A stretch of 64,000 nt of DNA. It comes from Thalassotalea euphylliae. GTDB taxonomy: Bacteria; Pseudomonadota; Gammaproteobacteria; Enterobacterales; Alteromonadaceae. Under the pieces are notes generated by a model, which saw nothing but the letters and a program-made list of their open reading frames with translations, was not told the DNA's origin and ran no database searches. Position numbers and translations under genes: made by a program. This document shows, in pieces, positions 45,192-54,513 of the stretch (its first letter is position 1; each line of letters opens with the position of its first letter). The stretch covers positions 124,001 to 188,000 of the forward strand of contig NZ_QUOU01000001.1 of the NCBI RefSeq assembly GCF_003390335.1, read 5' to 3'.

Positions 45192-46631
45192 CTAATTACC
45201 CTTATAGAGGGGACCAATATACTCAGAGGCGATAACAATATTATCGATAAAAAGATCAAAGTCATGCTTGGGTTTATCTACGCCGCCAAAGTAGAAGTTA
45301 AACCAAATTTTTTCAATTTTTAGCGCTGGCGTAGTGCGGAAATTGAAATCATTTTTTGAAAAAATCTTCTTGCCATCAATCCACGCTTCAATAATACCGT
45401 CATTAACGCCAGGAGTGTTCAATTTTAGTCGTTGCTCTAGGCAATACCAAATGCCAGGCGCTATGGTGGATAACTCATCGCCATACGGGATAGTGTGGCC
45501 ATAGTTACTTTTCCCTACTTCATAGACGTATTGCCCAATCGGCATGTGGCCTTGCCAAGGACTGCTCGCGTTGTTAACCGAGCCAAAAAAGCCTCCGCGC
45601 GCAGACCAGCCATTTCTTCCGTTGTTACCACGACCGCCCCAGCCCGCTTTATTATAAGTACCACCAAAGCCCGGCAGTTTGCCACCACCAGAGATGTTGG
45701 CGTTCTCACCCAGCTTCAAATAATAGCGAAAATAAGCTTCCTCTGGCTCGTTTTCGCCATGCTGCTTAAAATAAAAATCAAAATTGTTTGCTAAGTTTCG
45801 TTTGGTACTAAAAGGAATTTTTGCCGAGCGTTTGCTTTTTTGATCGACAAAATTAGCTTCATCTTGATTGATGGTTTCAATGGCTTGCTGCCATTCTGAT
45901 TCCTTCATACCTGTGGCGAATAACAATTTATCCAGCCAAGAGTCCTGTTCGAAGTTTTGCGCATAATAAACGCTAGCATGTGAGCTGATTTGCTCATCAT
46001 AAAAGTGTTGCTGTGCGATACCACGGTCAATATCAGGTGCGTTTTTAACGGTTATAAACTGAGACACACTCACATTGGCGTGGCCAAATTGCTTTTTAGT
46101 TAACGGAAGGAGAAGCTCAGCGCTAAGTATTGTCTTGTTGATGTGCTCTGGTGGTAGCTTGAAAGAGAATATGCCGTGATTATTGGTGCCAATTTTAACA
46201 ACGTGCTTGTTGCCGAGCGGTTTGCGATTGTTGTTGATAATGTAAGCGTCAATATCGGGGGCTAGCGTCAGTGTTTGCTCCGCTAGCTGAAGTTTTAATC
46301 GTGCTGATTGTCCTGACGGGGATTCTTTCGACTTTACATCGAAAATCCCCTGTTTAGATTGTAAATGTAAGTGAAGCTGAGCTGTGGCTTTTAGGCCGTT
46401 AAGTGTTACCTTGATGCTTCTTGCTTGATCTGTATCTTTTACGGAGAATTGGTTTAAAAGTATCGCTGGGTTTTGTTGCAAATATTGAAAGAACCCTCCA
46501 TCTTGCCACACAATTTTTGCCGCATGACTACGAAATTTAAAAGTGACGGTTTCGTCAAAAAAATCGGCCTTGGGTGCCGCAGATACAAACACCGCGAATG
46601 AGAGAATTAAGATCTTACCAAGCCAAGTCAT
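45192..46631 (-). CDS. Secreted polysaccharide lyase-like protein (PL14-type jelly roll)
   Basis: This exported protein is about 479 residues long. I chose ATG at 46631, with AAAGG seven bases upstream and a signal peptide (WLGKILILSFAVFVSAAPKA); a GTG at 46658 would add nine residues. The first 200 residues are beta-rich, with a carbohydrate-binding look. The C-terminal half is a jelly roll like polysaccharide lyase family 14: FRYYLKLGENANISGGGKLP, then FGGTYNKAGWGG, IWYCLEQRLKLNTPGVNDGI and FDLFIDNIVIA. The same segment order occurs in the 1432-residue protein at 23231. It probably trims or clears the acidic EPS in the periplasm or outside. It is divergent from the beta-helix gene. Confidence 0.78.
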   Translation of the reverse strand: MTWLGKILILSFAVFVSAAPKADFFDETVTFKFRSHAAKIVWQDGGFFQYLQQNPAILLNQFSVKDTDQARSIKVTLNGLKATAQLHLHLQSKQGIFDVKSKESPSGQSARLKLQLAEQTLTLAPDIDAYIINNNRKPLGNKHVVKIGTNNHGIFSFKLPPEHINKTILSAELLLPLTKKQFGHANVSVSQFITVKNAPDIDRGIAQQHFYDEQISSHASVYYAQNFEQDSWLDKLLFATGMKESEWQQAIETINQDEANFVDQKSKRSAKIPFSTKRNLANNFDFYFKQHGENEPEEAYFRYYLKLGENANISGGGKLPGFGGTYNKAGWGGRGNNGRNGWSARGGFFGSVNNASSPWQGHMPIGQYVYEVGKSNYGHTIPYGDELSTIAPGIWYCLEQRLKLNTPGVNDGIIEAWIDGKKIFSKNDFNFRTTPALKIEKIWFNFYFGGVDKPKHDFDLFIDNIVIASEYIGPLYKGN

Positions 46632-46709
46632 CCTTGCACCTTTTGCAATTGTTCCCACGAAACTGTTCAGTGTAGACTAACATAACACACCGAATTTACA
46701 TGACATTTA

Positions 46710-47951
46710 ATGTATCGACTAATTGCTATTTTGTTGGCGTTGATTTGTATTGGTACAGCAACGTTTTTTCCATACTCAAAAGATGATGTTCTCGTAAATG
46801 CACTTAAATATAGCCATCTCAATATCCCACAAAATGAAGGGCTTCATCGCTTCGCATTAAGTAAAGTAAAACAAATCGCCTCGGCGTTATATCGGCCGAC
46901 AATTTACCCTAAAGTCATTGATTTAACGGGGATCGGTAGCTCGGTTAAGCAGCCAATGTATTTAACGGATTCCCCATTTCACATTAAGGTTGCTAATACC
47001 GAGCAGTTATTTGCTGCTATAAAGGCCGCTGAACCGGGGGAACACATCGTTCTACAACCGGGAATCTATGTTATCAATCAACCACAAGTGCCTATTTTGA
47101 CAAATGGCGAAAAAGGAGCGCCAATAACGATTTCTGCGGTGCAACTTGGCGAGGTGCGACTGCTGATGAGTGGTCAAGAAGGTTTCGCTGTCAAAGCCAG
47201 GTATTGGAAATTTGAAAATTTAATTTTTGTTGGCGCTAAAGGTCATGATGGGGCAATTGAACATGCTATTCACCTTAGTGGTGATGCGGACTTTGTTGAG
47301 ATATCGAATAATCAATTTATTAATTTTAACGCGCATATCAAATCTAATGGAGCGCCCAATAGCCGCGGTGAATTAGACTTTCCTGATGGCCTGCTTATCG
47401 CTAACAATGATATTTATAACCAATGGAAACGAAATACAAAATCTCCGGCATCGCCGATAGATATCGTTGGCGGGGACTCCGTCATTGTGAAGAATAATTT
47501 CATCGCTGACTTTGGTAAATACGGGCGTCAGGGTTATGGCACTACCTATGGCGCCTTCATGAAAGGTGGTGGCATCAATGGCCTATTTGACAACAACATT
47601 GTCATGTGTGAATGGCGGCTACCTCATACTTCACCACTAGATATTAGGGTAGGCTTGTCATTTGGTAATGGTGGCACTGGCTCCCAGTTTTGCGCAGATG
47701 GTAAATGCGAATATGAGCACGTCAATGGCACTATGCGCAACAATACGATATTGAACTGCGTCAATGATGTCGGCATTTATTTGAACAAAGCGAAAAATAC
47801 GTTAGTCGAGAACAATGCGGTGAGGTCGAGTCTAGGGGTTGATATTCGGTTTGAGCAGAGCAGTGCAGATATTGTTGGTAACATTATTGAAGGGCGAGTG
47901 AACCAGAGAAACGGTGCAAGCGCCTCTCTAAGTGATAATATATTTGAATAA
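46710..47951 (+). CDS. Right-handed beta-helix protein, polysaccharide lyase family 6-like (chondroitinase B type)
   Basis: This 413-residue protein has an N-terminal signal peptide or anchor (RLIAILLALICIGTATFF). The body is a parallel beta-helix: the first coil has VANTEQLFAAIKAAEPGEHI and VLQPGIYVINQ, followed by repeated asparagine-ladder coils (VEISNNQFINFN, VIVKNNFIADFG, MRNNTILNCVNDVGIYLNKA, LVENNAVRSS). The GDxxxxxxxN-rich pattern and GKYGRQGYGTTYGAFMKGGG resemble alginate lyase/chondroitinase B. It should act on an acidic polysaccharide. It is divergent from the jelly-roll lyase-like gene (about 80 bp between the starts), so the two may share control. Confidence 0.78.
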   Translation: MYRLIAILLALICIGTATFFPYSKDDVLVNALKYSHLNIPQNEGLHRFALSKVKQIASALYRPTIYPKVIDLTGIGSSVKQPMYLTDSPFHIKVANTEQLFAAIKAAEPGEHIVLQPGIYVINQPQVPILTNGEKGAPITISAVQLGEVRLLMSGQEGFAVKARYWKFENLIFVGAKGHDGAIEHAIHLSGDADFVEISNNQFINFNAHIKSNGAPNSRGELDFPDGLLIANNDIYNQWKRNTKSPASPIDIVGGDSVIVKNNFIADFGKYGRQGYGTTYGAFMKGGGINGLFDNNIVMCEWRLPHTSPLDIRVGLSFGNGGTGSQFCADGKCEYEHVNGTMRNNTILNCVNDVGIYLNKAKNTLVENNAVRSSLGVDIRFEQSSADIVGNIIEGRVNQRNGASASLSDNIFE

Positions 47952-48206
47952 ATATTAGCCATTGAATAGCATAACTATACTGCGTGTTTTAAGGCGCTTT
48001 TACATGAAAAAGCCTGCATGGGGTAACACTTGAACAAGAAGTGTAGCTGACGAATATTTGTCAAGGTAAGTTGAAGTGGCAAAAAGGAACGGGTTATCTG
48101 CAGCGGTTAAATTGCTTAATTTGTAAAATAATTGAACAATTTACTAGCTGAGTATGCAAGAATATTCTAGATAATAAGAAAAAGTGACAGGTTTAGGGAA
48201 GAGGTA
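47952..48206. other. 255-bp gap upstream of the nucleotide-sugar dehydrogenase
   Basis: AT-rich, with no gene seen. An imperfect AAGGCGCTTTT/AAAAAGCCT hairpin at 47991-48014 may end the beta-helix gene. I could not pick a convincing promoter for the downstream pair. Confidence 0.35.
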
Positions 48207-49484
48207 ATGGCGCTATTAGAAAATCAAAAAATCGCAGTGATTGGACTGGGTTATGTCGGTTTACCGTTAGCGGTAGAGTTTGGTAAGCAATACCAAACGA
48301 TAGGCTTTGATATTCACCAACAACGGGTTGACGAATTAAATGATGGCTTAGATCGCACCAATGAAGTGGAAGCCGAGGAGCTAACCTTAGCGAACCAGCT
48401 GGTCTGTACCACAGACAAAGCCTTACTCAAAGGTTGTGGCTTTTATATTGTGACTGTGCCAACCCCTATCGATAAGCACCGTCAGCCTGATTTAACACCA
48501 TTGCGCAAAGCGTCAGAAATGCTTGGCAGCGTGATTGGCAAAGGGGCAACGGTGGTTTACGAATCAACCGTTTATCCGGGGGCAACGGAAGAAGACTGTA
48601 TTCCTATTATTGAAAAAATCTCTGGTTTAACGCTGAATCAAGACTTCTATGCCGGTTACTCGCCAGAGCGTATTAACCCCGGTGATAAAACTCATCGTTT
48701 GCCGACCATTTTAAAAGTGACTTCTGGCTCTACTCCTGAGATTGCCGATAAAGTTGATGCCTTGTATGCATCAATTATTACCGCAGGCACTTACAAAGCT
48801 TCGTCGATTAAGGTTGCAGAAGCCGCTAAGGTTATCGAGAATACCCAACGCGACGTCAATATTGCGCTGATTAACGAGCTGTCGGTTATTTTTAACAAAC
48901 TCAATATTGATACCTTAGAAGTGCTAGAGGCCGCGGGTACGAAATGGAATTTCTTGCCGTTTCGTCCGGGTTTAGTGGGGGGTCACTGTATCGGTGTTGA
49001 TCCTTATTATCTAACGCATAAAGCACAATCTGTCGGTTATCACCCAGAAATGATTCTTGCCGGTCGTCGCCTAAACGACGGTATGGCGCATTATGTTGTC
49101 TCTCAGTTAATTAAAGGCATGTTGAAAAAACGCATTCAAGTCGAGCAGGCACATGTCTTGGTCATGGGCTTAACGTTTAAAGAAAACTGCCCAGACCTGC
49201 GCAATACCAAAGTGATAGACATTGTGGAAGAGCTCAAGGAATACAACGTCAATGTTGATGTGATTGACCCACTCTGTGCCTGCGAAGAAGCCCAACAAGA
49301 ATACGGAATTAAGCTGACTGCTGAGCCTAAGCAAGGTGACTATGACGCTGTGATTTTAGCGGTGGCACATGATGAGTTTAAAGCCATGGGGGCCGGGCAG
49401 ATTCACGCACTCGGGAAATCAACTCATGTCCTCTACGATTTAAAATGTGTGCTACCGAAAGACCAAGTAGATATGCGTTTGTAA
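48207..49484 (+). CDS. tviB: Nucleotide-sugar dehydrogenase, TviB/WbpO type (UDP-GlcNAc 6-dehydrogenase)
   Basis: This 425-residue cytoplasmic enzyme oxidises the C6 hydroxyl of UDP-N-acetylhexosamine to the uronate with two NAD+. The NAD-binding Rossmann loop is [37 protein letters not shown] and [20 protein letters not shown] are family blocks. The catalytic Cys is in [14 protein letters not shown]. The C-terminal UDP-binding domain has [20 protein letters not shown]. Similarity and the adjacent TviC-like epimerase point to the Vi-antigen/WbpO branch. The pair would make UDP-GalNAcA, an acidic donor for the EPS. It is the first gene of a two-gene operon. Confidence 0.9.
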   Translation: MALLENQKIAVIGLGYVGLPLAVEFGKQYQTIGFDIHQQRVDELNDGLDRTNEVEAEELTLANQLVCTTDKALLKGCGFYIVTVPTPIDKHRQPDLTPLRKASEMLGSVIGKGATVVYESTVYPGATEEDCIPIIEKISGLTLNQDFYAGYSPERINPGDKTHRLPTILKVTSGSTPEIADKVDALYASIITAGTYKASSIKVAEAAKVIENTQRDVNIALINELSVIFNKLNIDTLEVLEAAGTKWNFLPFRPGLVGGHCIGVDPYYLTHKAQSVGYHPEMILAGRRLNDGMAHYVVSQLIKGMLKKRIQVEQAHVLVMGLTFKENCPDLRNTKVIDIVEELKEYNVNVDVIDPLCACEEAQQEYGIKLTAEPKQGDYDAVILAVAHDEFKAMGAGQIHALGKSTHVLYDLKCVLPKDQVDMRL

Positions 49485-49495
49485 GAGCGATTTGA

Positions 49496-50524
49496 ATGAC
49501 TAAATACGAACAAGTATGCCAAGAGTTGTTAGCAACACCCAAAACCTGGTTAGTGACCGGTGTTGCTGGTTTTATTGGCTCAAACTTACTGGAAGCCCTG
49601 CTCAAGTTAAATCAACGCGTGATAGGTTTAGATAACTTTGCAACCGGGTATCAAAAAAACCTTGATGAAGTGCAGGGGCTAGTATCCGCAGCGCAGTGGC
49701 AGGCGTTTACCTTTGTTGAAGGTGATATTCGCGATATGAGCACTTGTACACAAGTTTGTGCTGGCGTTGATTATGTATTGCATCAAGCGGCACTAGGCTC
49801 TGTACCTCGCTCGCTCGCCGATCCCATTACCTCAAATGCGGCGAATGTCACTGGTTTCCTCAATATGTTAGAAGCCGCCAAACAAGCGAAGGTTAAAAGC
49901 TTTACCTATGCCGCGAGTAGTTCAACTTATGGTGATCACCCAGCACTACCCAAAGTTGAAGAGAACATTGGCAACCCGTTATCACCTTATGCGGTGACCA
50001 AATATGTTAATGAGCTGTACGCCAATGTGTATGCCAAAGCCTATGACTTCAACTGTATTGGCTTGCGGTACTTTAACGTGTTTGGGCGTCGCCAAGACCC
50101 TGATGGTGCCTATGCCGCCGTGATCCCAAAATGGACAGCCGCGATGATCAAAGGGGACACCGTATTCATTAACGGCGATGGCGAAACCAGCCGAGACTTC
50201 TGTTATATCGACAATACCGTGCAGATGAATATCTTGGCAGCTACCGCTGCATCAGAGGCGAAGAATGCCGTGTACAACGTCGCACTCGGTGATAGAACGA
50301 CACTAAATGCGCTTTATGGCGCCATTAAACATGCGCTGGTAGAGAACGATGTGAACGTTTCACAAGAACCTTCGTATCGAGACTTTCGCGCTGGCGATGT
50401 GAGGCATTCACAAGCCGATATTGCTAAGGCGAAGCATGCTTTGGGTTATGAGCCTAGTCATCGAATCCAACAAGGCATTATTGAAGCTATGCCATGGTAC
50501 TTGGCTAATGTTAGCCAGTGTTAA
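49496..50524 (+). CDS. tviC: NAD-dependent epimerase, TviC/WbpP type (UDP-GlcNAc(A) 4-epimerase)
   Basis: This 342-residue short-chain dehydrogenase-fold epimerase begins with a 15-residue extension, then [20 protein letters not shown] (NAD loop). [20 protein letters not shown] carries the substrate-binding region, and [16 protein letters not shown] and [13 protein letters not shown] hold the catalytic Ser and Tyr-x-x-x-Lys. [20 protein letters not shown] completes the active site. It lies 11 bp after the dehydrogenase. The last codons fall within a run of near-decamer repeats, followed by a strong terminator. Together they would feed UDP-N-acetylgalactosaminuronate to the EPS. Confidence 0.9.
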   Translation: MTKYEQVCQELLATPKTWLVTGVAGFIGSNLLEALLKLNQRVIGLDNFATGYQKNLDEVQGLVSAAQWQAFTFVEGDIRDMSTCTQVCAGVDYVLHQAALGSVPRSLADPITSNAANVTGFLNMLEAAKQAKVKSFTYAASSSTYGDHPALPKVEENIGNPLSPYAVTKYVNELYANVYAKAYDFNCIGLRYFNVFGRRQDPDGAYAAVIPKWTAAMIKGDTVFINGDGETSRDFCYIDNTVQMNILAATAASEAKNAVYNVALGDRTTLNALYGAIKHALVENDVNVSQEPSYRDFRAGDVRHSQADIAKAKHALGYEPSHRIQQGIIEAMPWYLANVSQC

Positions 50525-50559
50525 CCAATGCTAGCTAAGGTTAGCTAACGCTAATATCC
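50500..50559. repeat. Degenerate 10-bp tandem repeat at the end of the epimerase gene
   Basis: From 50500 there are six decamer-spaced units built on GTTAGC/GCTAGC: CTTGGCTAAT, GTTAGCCAGT, GTTAACCAAT, GCTAGCTAAG, GTTAGCTAAC and GCTAATATCC. GTTAGCTAAC (50540-50549) is a perfect palindrome. The repeat crosses the epimerase stop codon (50522-50524) and ends 25 bp before a terminator. Confidence 0.55.
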
Positions 50560-50583
50560 ATATTCACTAATTGCCGAAAACTT

Positions 50584-50609
50584 ACAAACCACCCTATTGG
50601 GTGGTTTGT
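50584..50609 (+). terminator. Rho-independent terminator after the tviB-tviC pair
   Basis: ACAAACCACCC (50584-50594) and GGGTGGTTTGT (50599-50609) form an 11-bp stem around TATT, followed by a TGTTTG tail. It separates the EPS locus from the Mks operon. Confidence 0.85.
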
Positions 50610-50680
50610 TGTTTGCGATGGTTGTAAAATCCTTTCTATCCCTAGACTAAATCCTCAATAGCAAACCAACAAGGCGTTAA

Positions 50681-51478
50681 ATGCTCGGCAAAAGAATTGC
50701 GACTTATCTGGATAAAATAGAAGCTGGTGAAGCCATCGACTACAAAAAGTTTTTGTCGCTGCTACCAGAAGACCTGCGCGAGCAAGTGACCAATTGCACT
50801 TCAACTCATTTTATTAAAAAGGGCGCCGAAAAAATCACGATTGCTGATGCCAGCTTGCTGCAACGATTAAAAGTACTTGCGCAAGTGCCAGTAGATCGCA
50901 TCGAAGCGAGCCTGCAAGGGGATTCACATAAAGCGAAAGTATCAACCAGCTACTTGTTTGTTTACCATCAAGGCATTAACGGGGTAAACCCTGATACGGT
51001 GATATGCAATGAATCAACATTTTATGCAAACTTTCGCTCTAAATCGCAGTTGGTCATTGTTGAAAATGCGGAGCTATTTTTTGCGCGCGACATGCTGCTT
51101 GAGCTATTGAATAAAGTGTTTAAATGCTCGCTGTCGTTTGCCAACGTCGATCTTGTGTTTGGTTCCGGTAATCAAATCTCAAATCAGTATAATCAGCATT
51201 TTCTTGCGCAGTATGAATCGGTTTTGTGTTTTTTTGATTACGATCTTGGCGGTTTAAAAATCTTTAAAGCGATGAAAAACCTACTGGGTGACAAAGCAAG
51301 GCTAGCTGAACCTGTGTCGAATGATTTAGATCGCTTCTTTGTCAAGAAACCTAAGAATGCACAACAGTTCATTAGTGCGCTAACCGCTGCCAATGAACTA
51401 GGTTTACACCAGTTACATCAAATATTTGAAGCTAAGCAACTGTTTATGGAGCAAGAAGCACTGCTTGCGTTGGCTTAA
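50681..51478 (+). CDS. mksG: MksG/JetD-like Toprim protein of an Mks/Wadjet system
   Basis: This 265-residue protein is the likely nuclease subunit. The Toprim acidic residues fit Glu128 in LVIVENAELFF and Asp186/Asp188 in LCFFDYDLGG; VFGSGNQIS (about residue 160) resembles the strand/loop between them in JetD relatives. The N-terminal part (residues 1-100) is helical, with a winged-helix-like TIADASLLQRLKVLAQ. Typical JetD is larger (about 350-400 residues), so this is short. JetD cleaves plasmid DNA trapped by the JetABC motor in Wadjet systems. Starting ATG has AAGG six bases upstream. It leads the four-gene operon, whereas in most Wadjet/MksBEFG loci the Toprim gene is last. Confidence 0.75.
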   Translation: MLGKRIATYLDKIEAGEAIDYKKFLSLLPEDLREQVTNCTSTHFIKKGAEKITIADASLLQRLKVLAQVPVDRIEASLQGDSHKAKVSTSYLFVYHQGINGVNPDTVICNESTFYANFRSKSQLVIVENAELFFARDMLLELLNKVFKCSLSFANVDLVFGSGNQISNQYNQHFLAQYESVLCFFDYDLGGLKIFKAMKNLLGDKARLAEPVSNDLDRFFVKKPKNAQQFISALTAANELGLHQLHQIFEAKQLFMEQEALLALA

Positions 51479-51564
51479 CACTTTGCCTAAAAACGGGCGA
51501 ATGCTCATGCAAAAAACCATGCAAAAACTTAGGCGAAAAATCAGGAATTTAAGGAAACCACCTA

Positions 51565-54513
51565 TTGTCTCCTCAATTTAATTTTGTTCTTAAAAAGCTC
51601 GTGTTAGTGGACTCTGCGGGTTTTTGTTACTCGGAAATCGAACTGGATAAACACACCATATTACTCGGCGAAGGTAATGTGGGTAAATCCAGCTTACTCA
51701 ATTGTATTCGCTTGTTTTTACTGCCAGAAGTGAATTTTAATAAGGCGAAAGACAAGTTTAACTTCAAGAGTTCAAACGGTTACCAGTACGATAAAAACGA
51801 ATCTTTTGGTCATTACTTTCCCAGTAAATACTCTCACCTGATTATTGAAGTTGAAAAGGTCATCGCGGGTAAACGCTATACCCATTGCCAAATTTTAAAT
51901 CGCGGCAAAAACCTGTCGTTTGAGCGTATTTTTACCACCTTGCCATACGCCGAAATTCAACACCTGTTTTGGCAAGTGGAAGACGATGATGAGCATCATA
52001 TTGGTAGCCGTGTTGACAAGCTGTCAACGCAGGAAATCTTCGCGCAGATTAAAGCCAAAGATAAGCACTGTTTAGCTGTTAAAGAGCCTCAAAAACTCAA
52101 AGACTTAATGTATGCCAGAGACATACTGTCAGAAGTCGCGATGCGTTACAGCTTGTTTCCGCTTAATGATGCCTCAGAGGAGAATGTTGAATCATTACGC
52201 GCTTTGATCTTGATGTTGTTTGATATGGAAACGTCGAATGAAGGGGTGGCGAAGGCCGTTGCCAACATCATAGAGTCAGAGAAAAAAGAAACCACAGATG
52301 CGCTCAATTTCGATATTCACTCGTTTATGTCGGCGCACGACTTGCTCAAACAAGAAGAGCAGAAGTTAACGGATATTGACAACAAAACCGCAGAATTTAC
52401 GCAGTTAACTCATCATTTTAGCCAGTATAGTCAGCTATCTGAGATTGAAAGCCAGTTCGTTGATTTCTATTTGTATTTGAATAGTGAAATTAAAGTCACT
52501 AATGCAAATGTGAGCGCTTCAGCGACCAAAATTAAAGACTTTCAAATTGAGCTCAAGCCAATTGCAGAAGAGATTAAGTTACTCGGGCAAAACCTGTTTA
52601 CGGCCAACAGAAATAGCGAGCAAGCTAAGAAAAATATTGCCCAAGCACAAAAAGACATCGACACCGCAGAAATGGAATTAAGCCTATACGGGGAGATGAG
52701 CGCACAAGAAGTGCTTGAGGTGTTAGACGAAGAATTTACCACCACGCAAGATAAAGTCAAAGCGCTGCAAGATGAAAACGCTAGGTTAGGGCGAATTCAA
52801 TCATTGCAACAGCGCATTGCCGAGTATCAAGCGAAACAACGGGTCATTGAAACTGAGATGGCAAATTCGCAATTTGCCATAGATAAGCAGCTGTCGCATG
52901 AAACCTTAGCCTTGTTGCATTCAGTTAATCCGAAATTAGTGATGGCAAATCCAGGCCGATCGCTGACTCAGCAAGAATGGGACTCACTTGAGCACTTCAA
53001 AAATCTGTTTGTCGATCAAGGTTATTTGTATAACTTCTGGGGACAGGAATTTAGTAAATCAACTTCTCGAACGGTACGTAACTTAGCGCTTGAACTAGAT
53101 GATATTAAGTCAGAAATCAGTGCCGATACCGCTGAAAAAAATGGACTAGAGCAGCAAGATACGGAAAACCCGCTGATCACGGCTAAAAAACTTGAAGCGC
53201 TAAACAAGGAGCTAAAAGAAATCGCCCGAGTCAAAGGGCTGATCAATGAGTTAGCGAACAATCGAAGCGGCTTGAATATCTACAAAAAGCAGCTTACTGA
53301 AAGCCAAGCCGAGCTAGCTGAGCATACGCCAAGGTTAGACACACTTAAAGCCAAGCAATCTGAGCTGGCAGAGCTTATCGAGGCTGAGCAGCAAAGCAAA
53401 CAATCGTTAGCGGCTGAGCAATCGCGATTACTCGAACTACAAAGTAAATCTGATGGTACTAAGCAGGCGTACGCAAAAATACAACGACAACTAGAGCGCC
53501 AAGACACCTTTAATCACCAGCCGTCGCTGACCGCTGAGCACTTGAGTTCACTGCAACGAGCCTTGCAACAGGTTGAAGGGCTGCGCGCTAACATTATTGA
53601 AAGCCTGAGAGACTTTGCCCGAGCAGGCTTTATTGAAGCGGATACTGAGCTGTTTAATTCAAGCCCGCTGCCGAGCGTTATTCATCAGTCATATTTGAAC
53701 TTGAAGCAGATATACGACGAGCTAGACGGTCAACGCTTGCTGTTAAAAACTAAAACCAAGTCGCACAACGAAAGCGTTAGCAACTATGTGGATATATTAG
53801 ACAAAAACTTTGAACACATTAGCCGCTTTGAAAAGCAACTCAATCGTTCGTTTGAAGGAATTTCCGTGAATGACTTAGCGGAAATCGAAGTGTCGATCCA
53901 CGTTGACCCGCGCTTTAGCAATTTGATTAATGAGATCCACAAAAGCTACAACGAATTTAGTGAACAAGCATTGTCGGAGCAGTTTTATCTTCGCTTACAA
54001 GCGTTTAGTGATGCCTTCTTTAAAAACGGTGAACGCAATAAACTCGTCATGGCTGATGTGATCAAGCAAGTGAGCTATCGCGTTAAAAAAGAAGGCCATG
54101 AAAACTGGCAAACGAAACAGCAGTCAACCTCAACCACGGCCTTAATTAACCTCAAGCTGGTGCGTATTTTATTGGCTAAGCTACGCGCTGATAGCTGTAT
54201 GGTTAAGCTGCCAGTGATTATGGACGAAGCGGCAAATATTAATGTTAATCAGTATGAATGGCTGCTGAAAGATATTAAAGAAAGCGGTTTCTTCCTGTTT
54301 ACTGCCGGCACCCACAGCTCGGGCGCAGAGCTGGTTCATATGATTGGTAACCACTATGATGTAGACGCGCTAAAAACGGCAAAACCTTACAGCGCAGAAA
54401 GAACGCGTGTGGTTTGGGATGGGCCGCAAGCCTTCTATAACCAAGAGGAATTTGACGCCTTTGTCGGCGACGAGCAAATTGATTTGCTGGCAGGTGTTGA
54501 TGAAGAAATTTAG
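51565..54513 (+). CDS. mksB: Condensin-like SMC ATPase, MksB/JetC type
   Basis: This 982-residue SMC-family ATPase is the DNA-loop-extruding motor of the Mks/Wadjet complex. Walker A is GEGNVGKSS (Gly35-Ser43). A long coiled coil covers about residues 250-800 (Glu/Gln/Lys/Leu-rich, with KAQKDIDTAE and SELAELIEAEQQSKQS), with a hinge-like break near 420-470. The signature-like STSTTALINLKL (about 855) and Walker B LPVIMDEAANI (Asp887, Glu888) complete the head. The start is TTG at 51565 with AAGGA nine bases upstream; there is no nearby ATG. Length fits MksB better than MukB (about 1480). It overlaps the MksF start by 14 bases. Confidence 0.9.
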   Translation: MSPQFNFVLKKLVLVDSAGFCYSEIELDKHTILLGEGNVGKSSLLNCIRLFLLPEVNFNKAKDKFNFKSSNGYQYDKNESFGHYFPSKYSHLIIEVEKVIAGKRYTHCQILNRGKNLSFERIFTTLPYAEIQHLFWQVEDDDEHHIGSRVDKLSTQEIFAQIKAKDKHCLAVKEPQKLKDLMYARDILSEVAMRYSLFPLNDASEENVESLRALILMLFDMETSNEGVAKAVANIIESEKKETTDALNFDIHSFMSAHDLLKQEEQKLTDIDNKTAEFTQLTHHFSQYSQLSEIESQFVDFYLYLNSEIKVTNANVSASATKIKDFQIELKPIAEEIKLLGQNLFTANRNSEQAKKNIAQAQKDIDTAEMELSLYGEMSAQEVLEVLDEEFTTTQDKVKALQDENARLGRIQSLQQRIAEYQAKQRVIETEMANSQFAIDKQLSHETLALLHSVNPKLVMANPGRSLTQQEWDSLEHFKNLFVDQGYLYNFWGQEFSKSTSRTVRNLALELDDIKSEISADTAEKNGLEQQDTENPLITAKKLEALNKELKEIARVKGLINELANNRSGLNIYKKQLTESQAELAEHTPRLDTLKAKQSELAELIEAEQQSKQSLAAEQSRLLELQSKSDGTKQAYAKIQRQLERQDTFNHQPSLTAEHLSSLQRALQQVEGLRANIIESLRDFARAGFIEADTELFNSSPLPSVIHQSYLNLKQIYDELDGQRLLLKTKTKSHNESVSNYVDILDKNFEHISRFEKQLNRSFEGISVNDLAEIEVSIHVDPRFSNLINEIHKSYNEFSEQALSEQFYLRLQAFSDAFFKNGERNKLVMADVIKQVSYRVKKEGHENWQTKQQSTSTTALINLKLVRILLAKLRADSCMVKLPVIMDEAANINVNQYEWLLKDIKESGFFLFTAGTHSSGAELVHMIGNHYDVDALKTAKPYSAERTRVVWDGPQAFYNQEEFDAFVGDEQIDLLAGVDEEI

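Noticed and set aside
54407..54499. N-terminal extension of the MksF frame
   Set aside because: It would overlap the mksB end by 107 bases and its residues look out of frame; the ATG at 54500 has a better start context.
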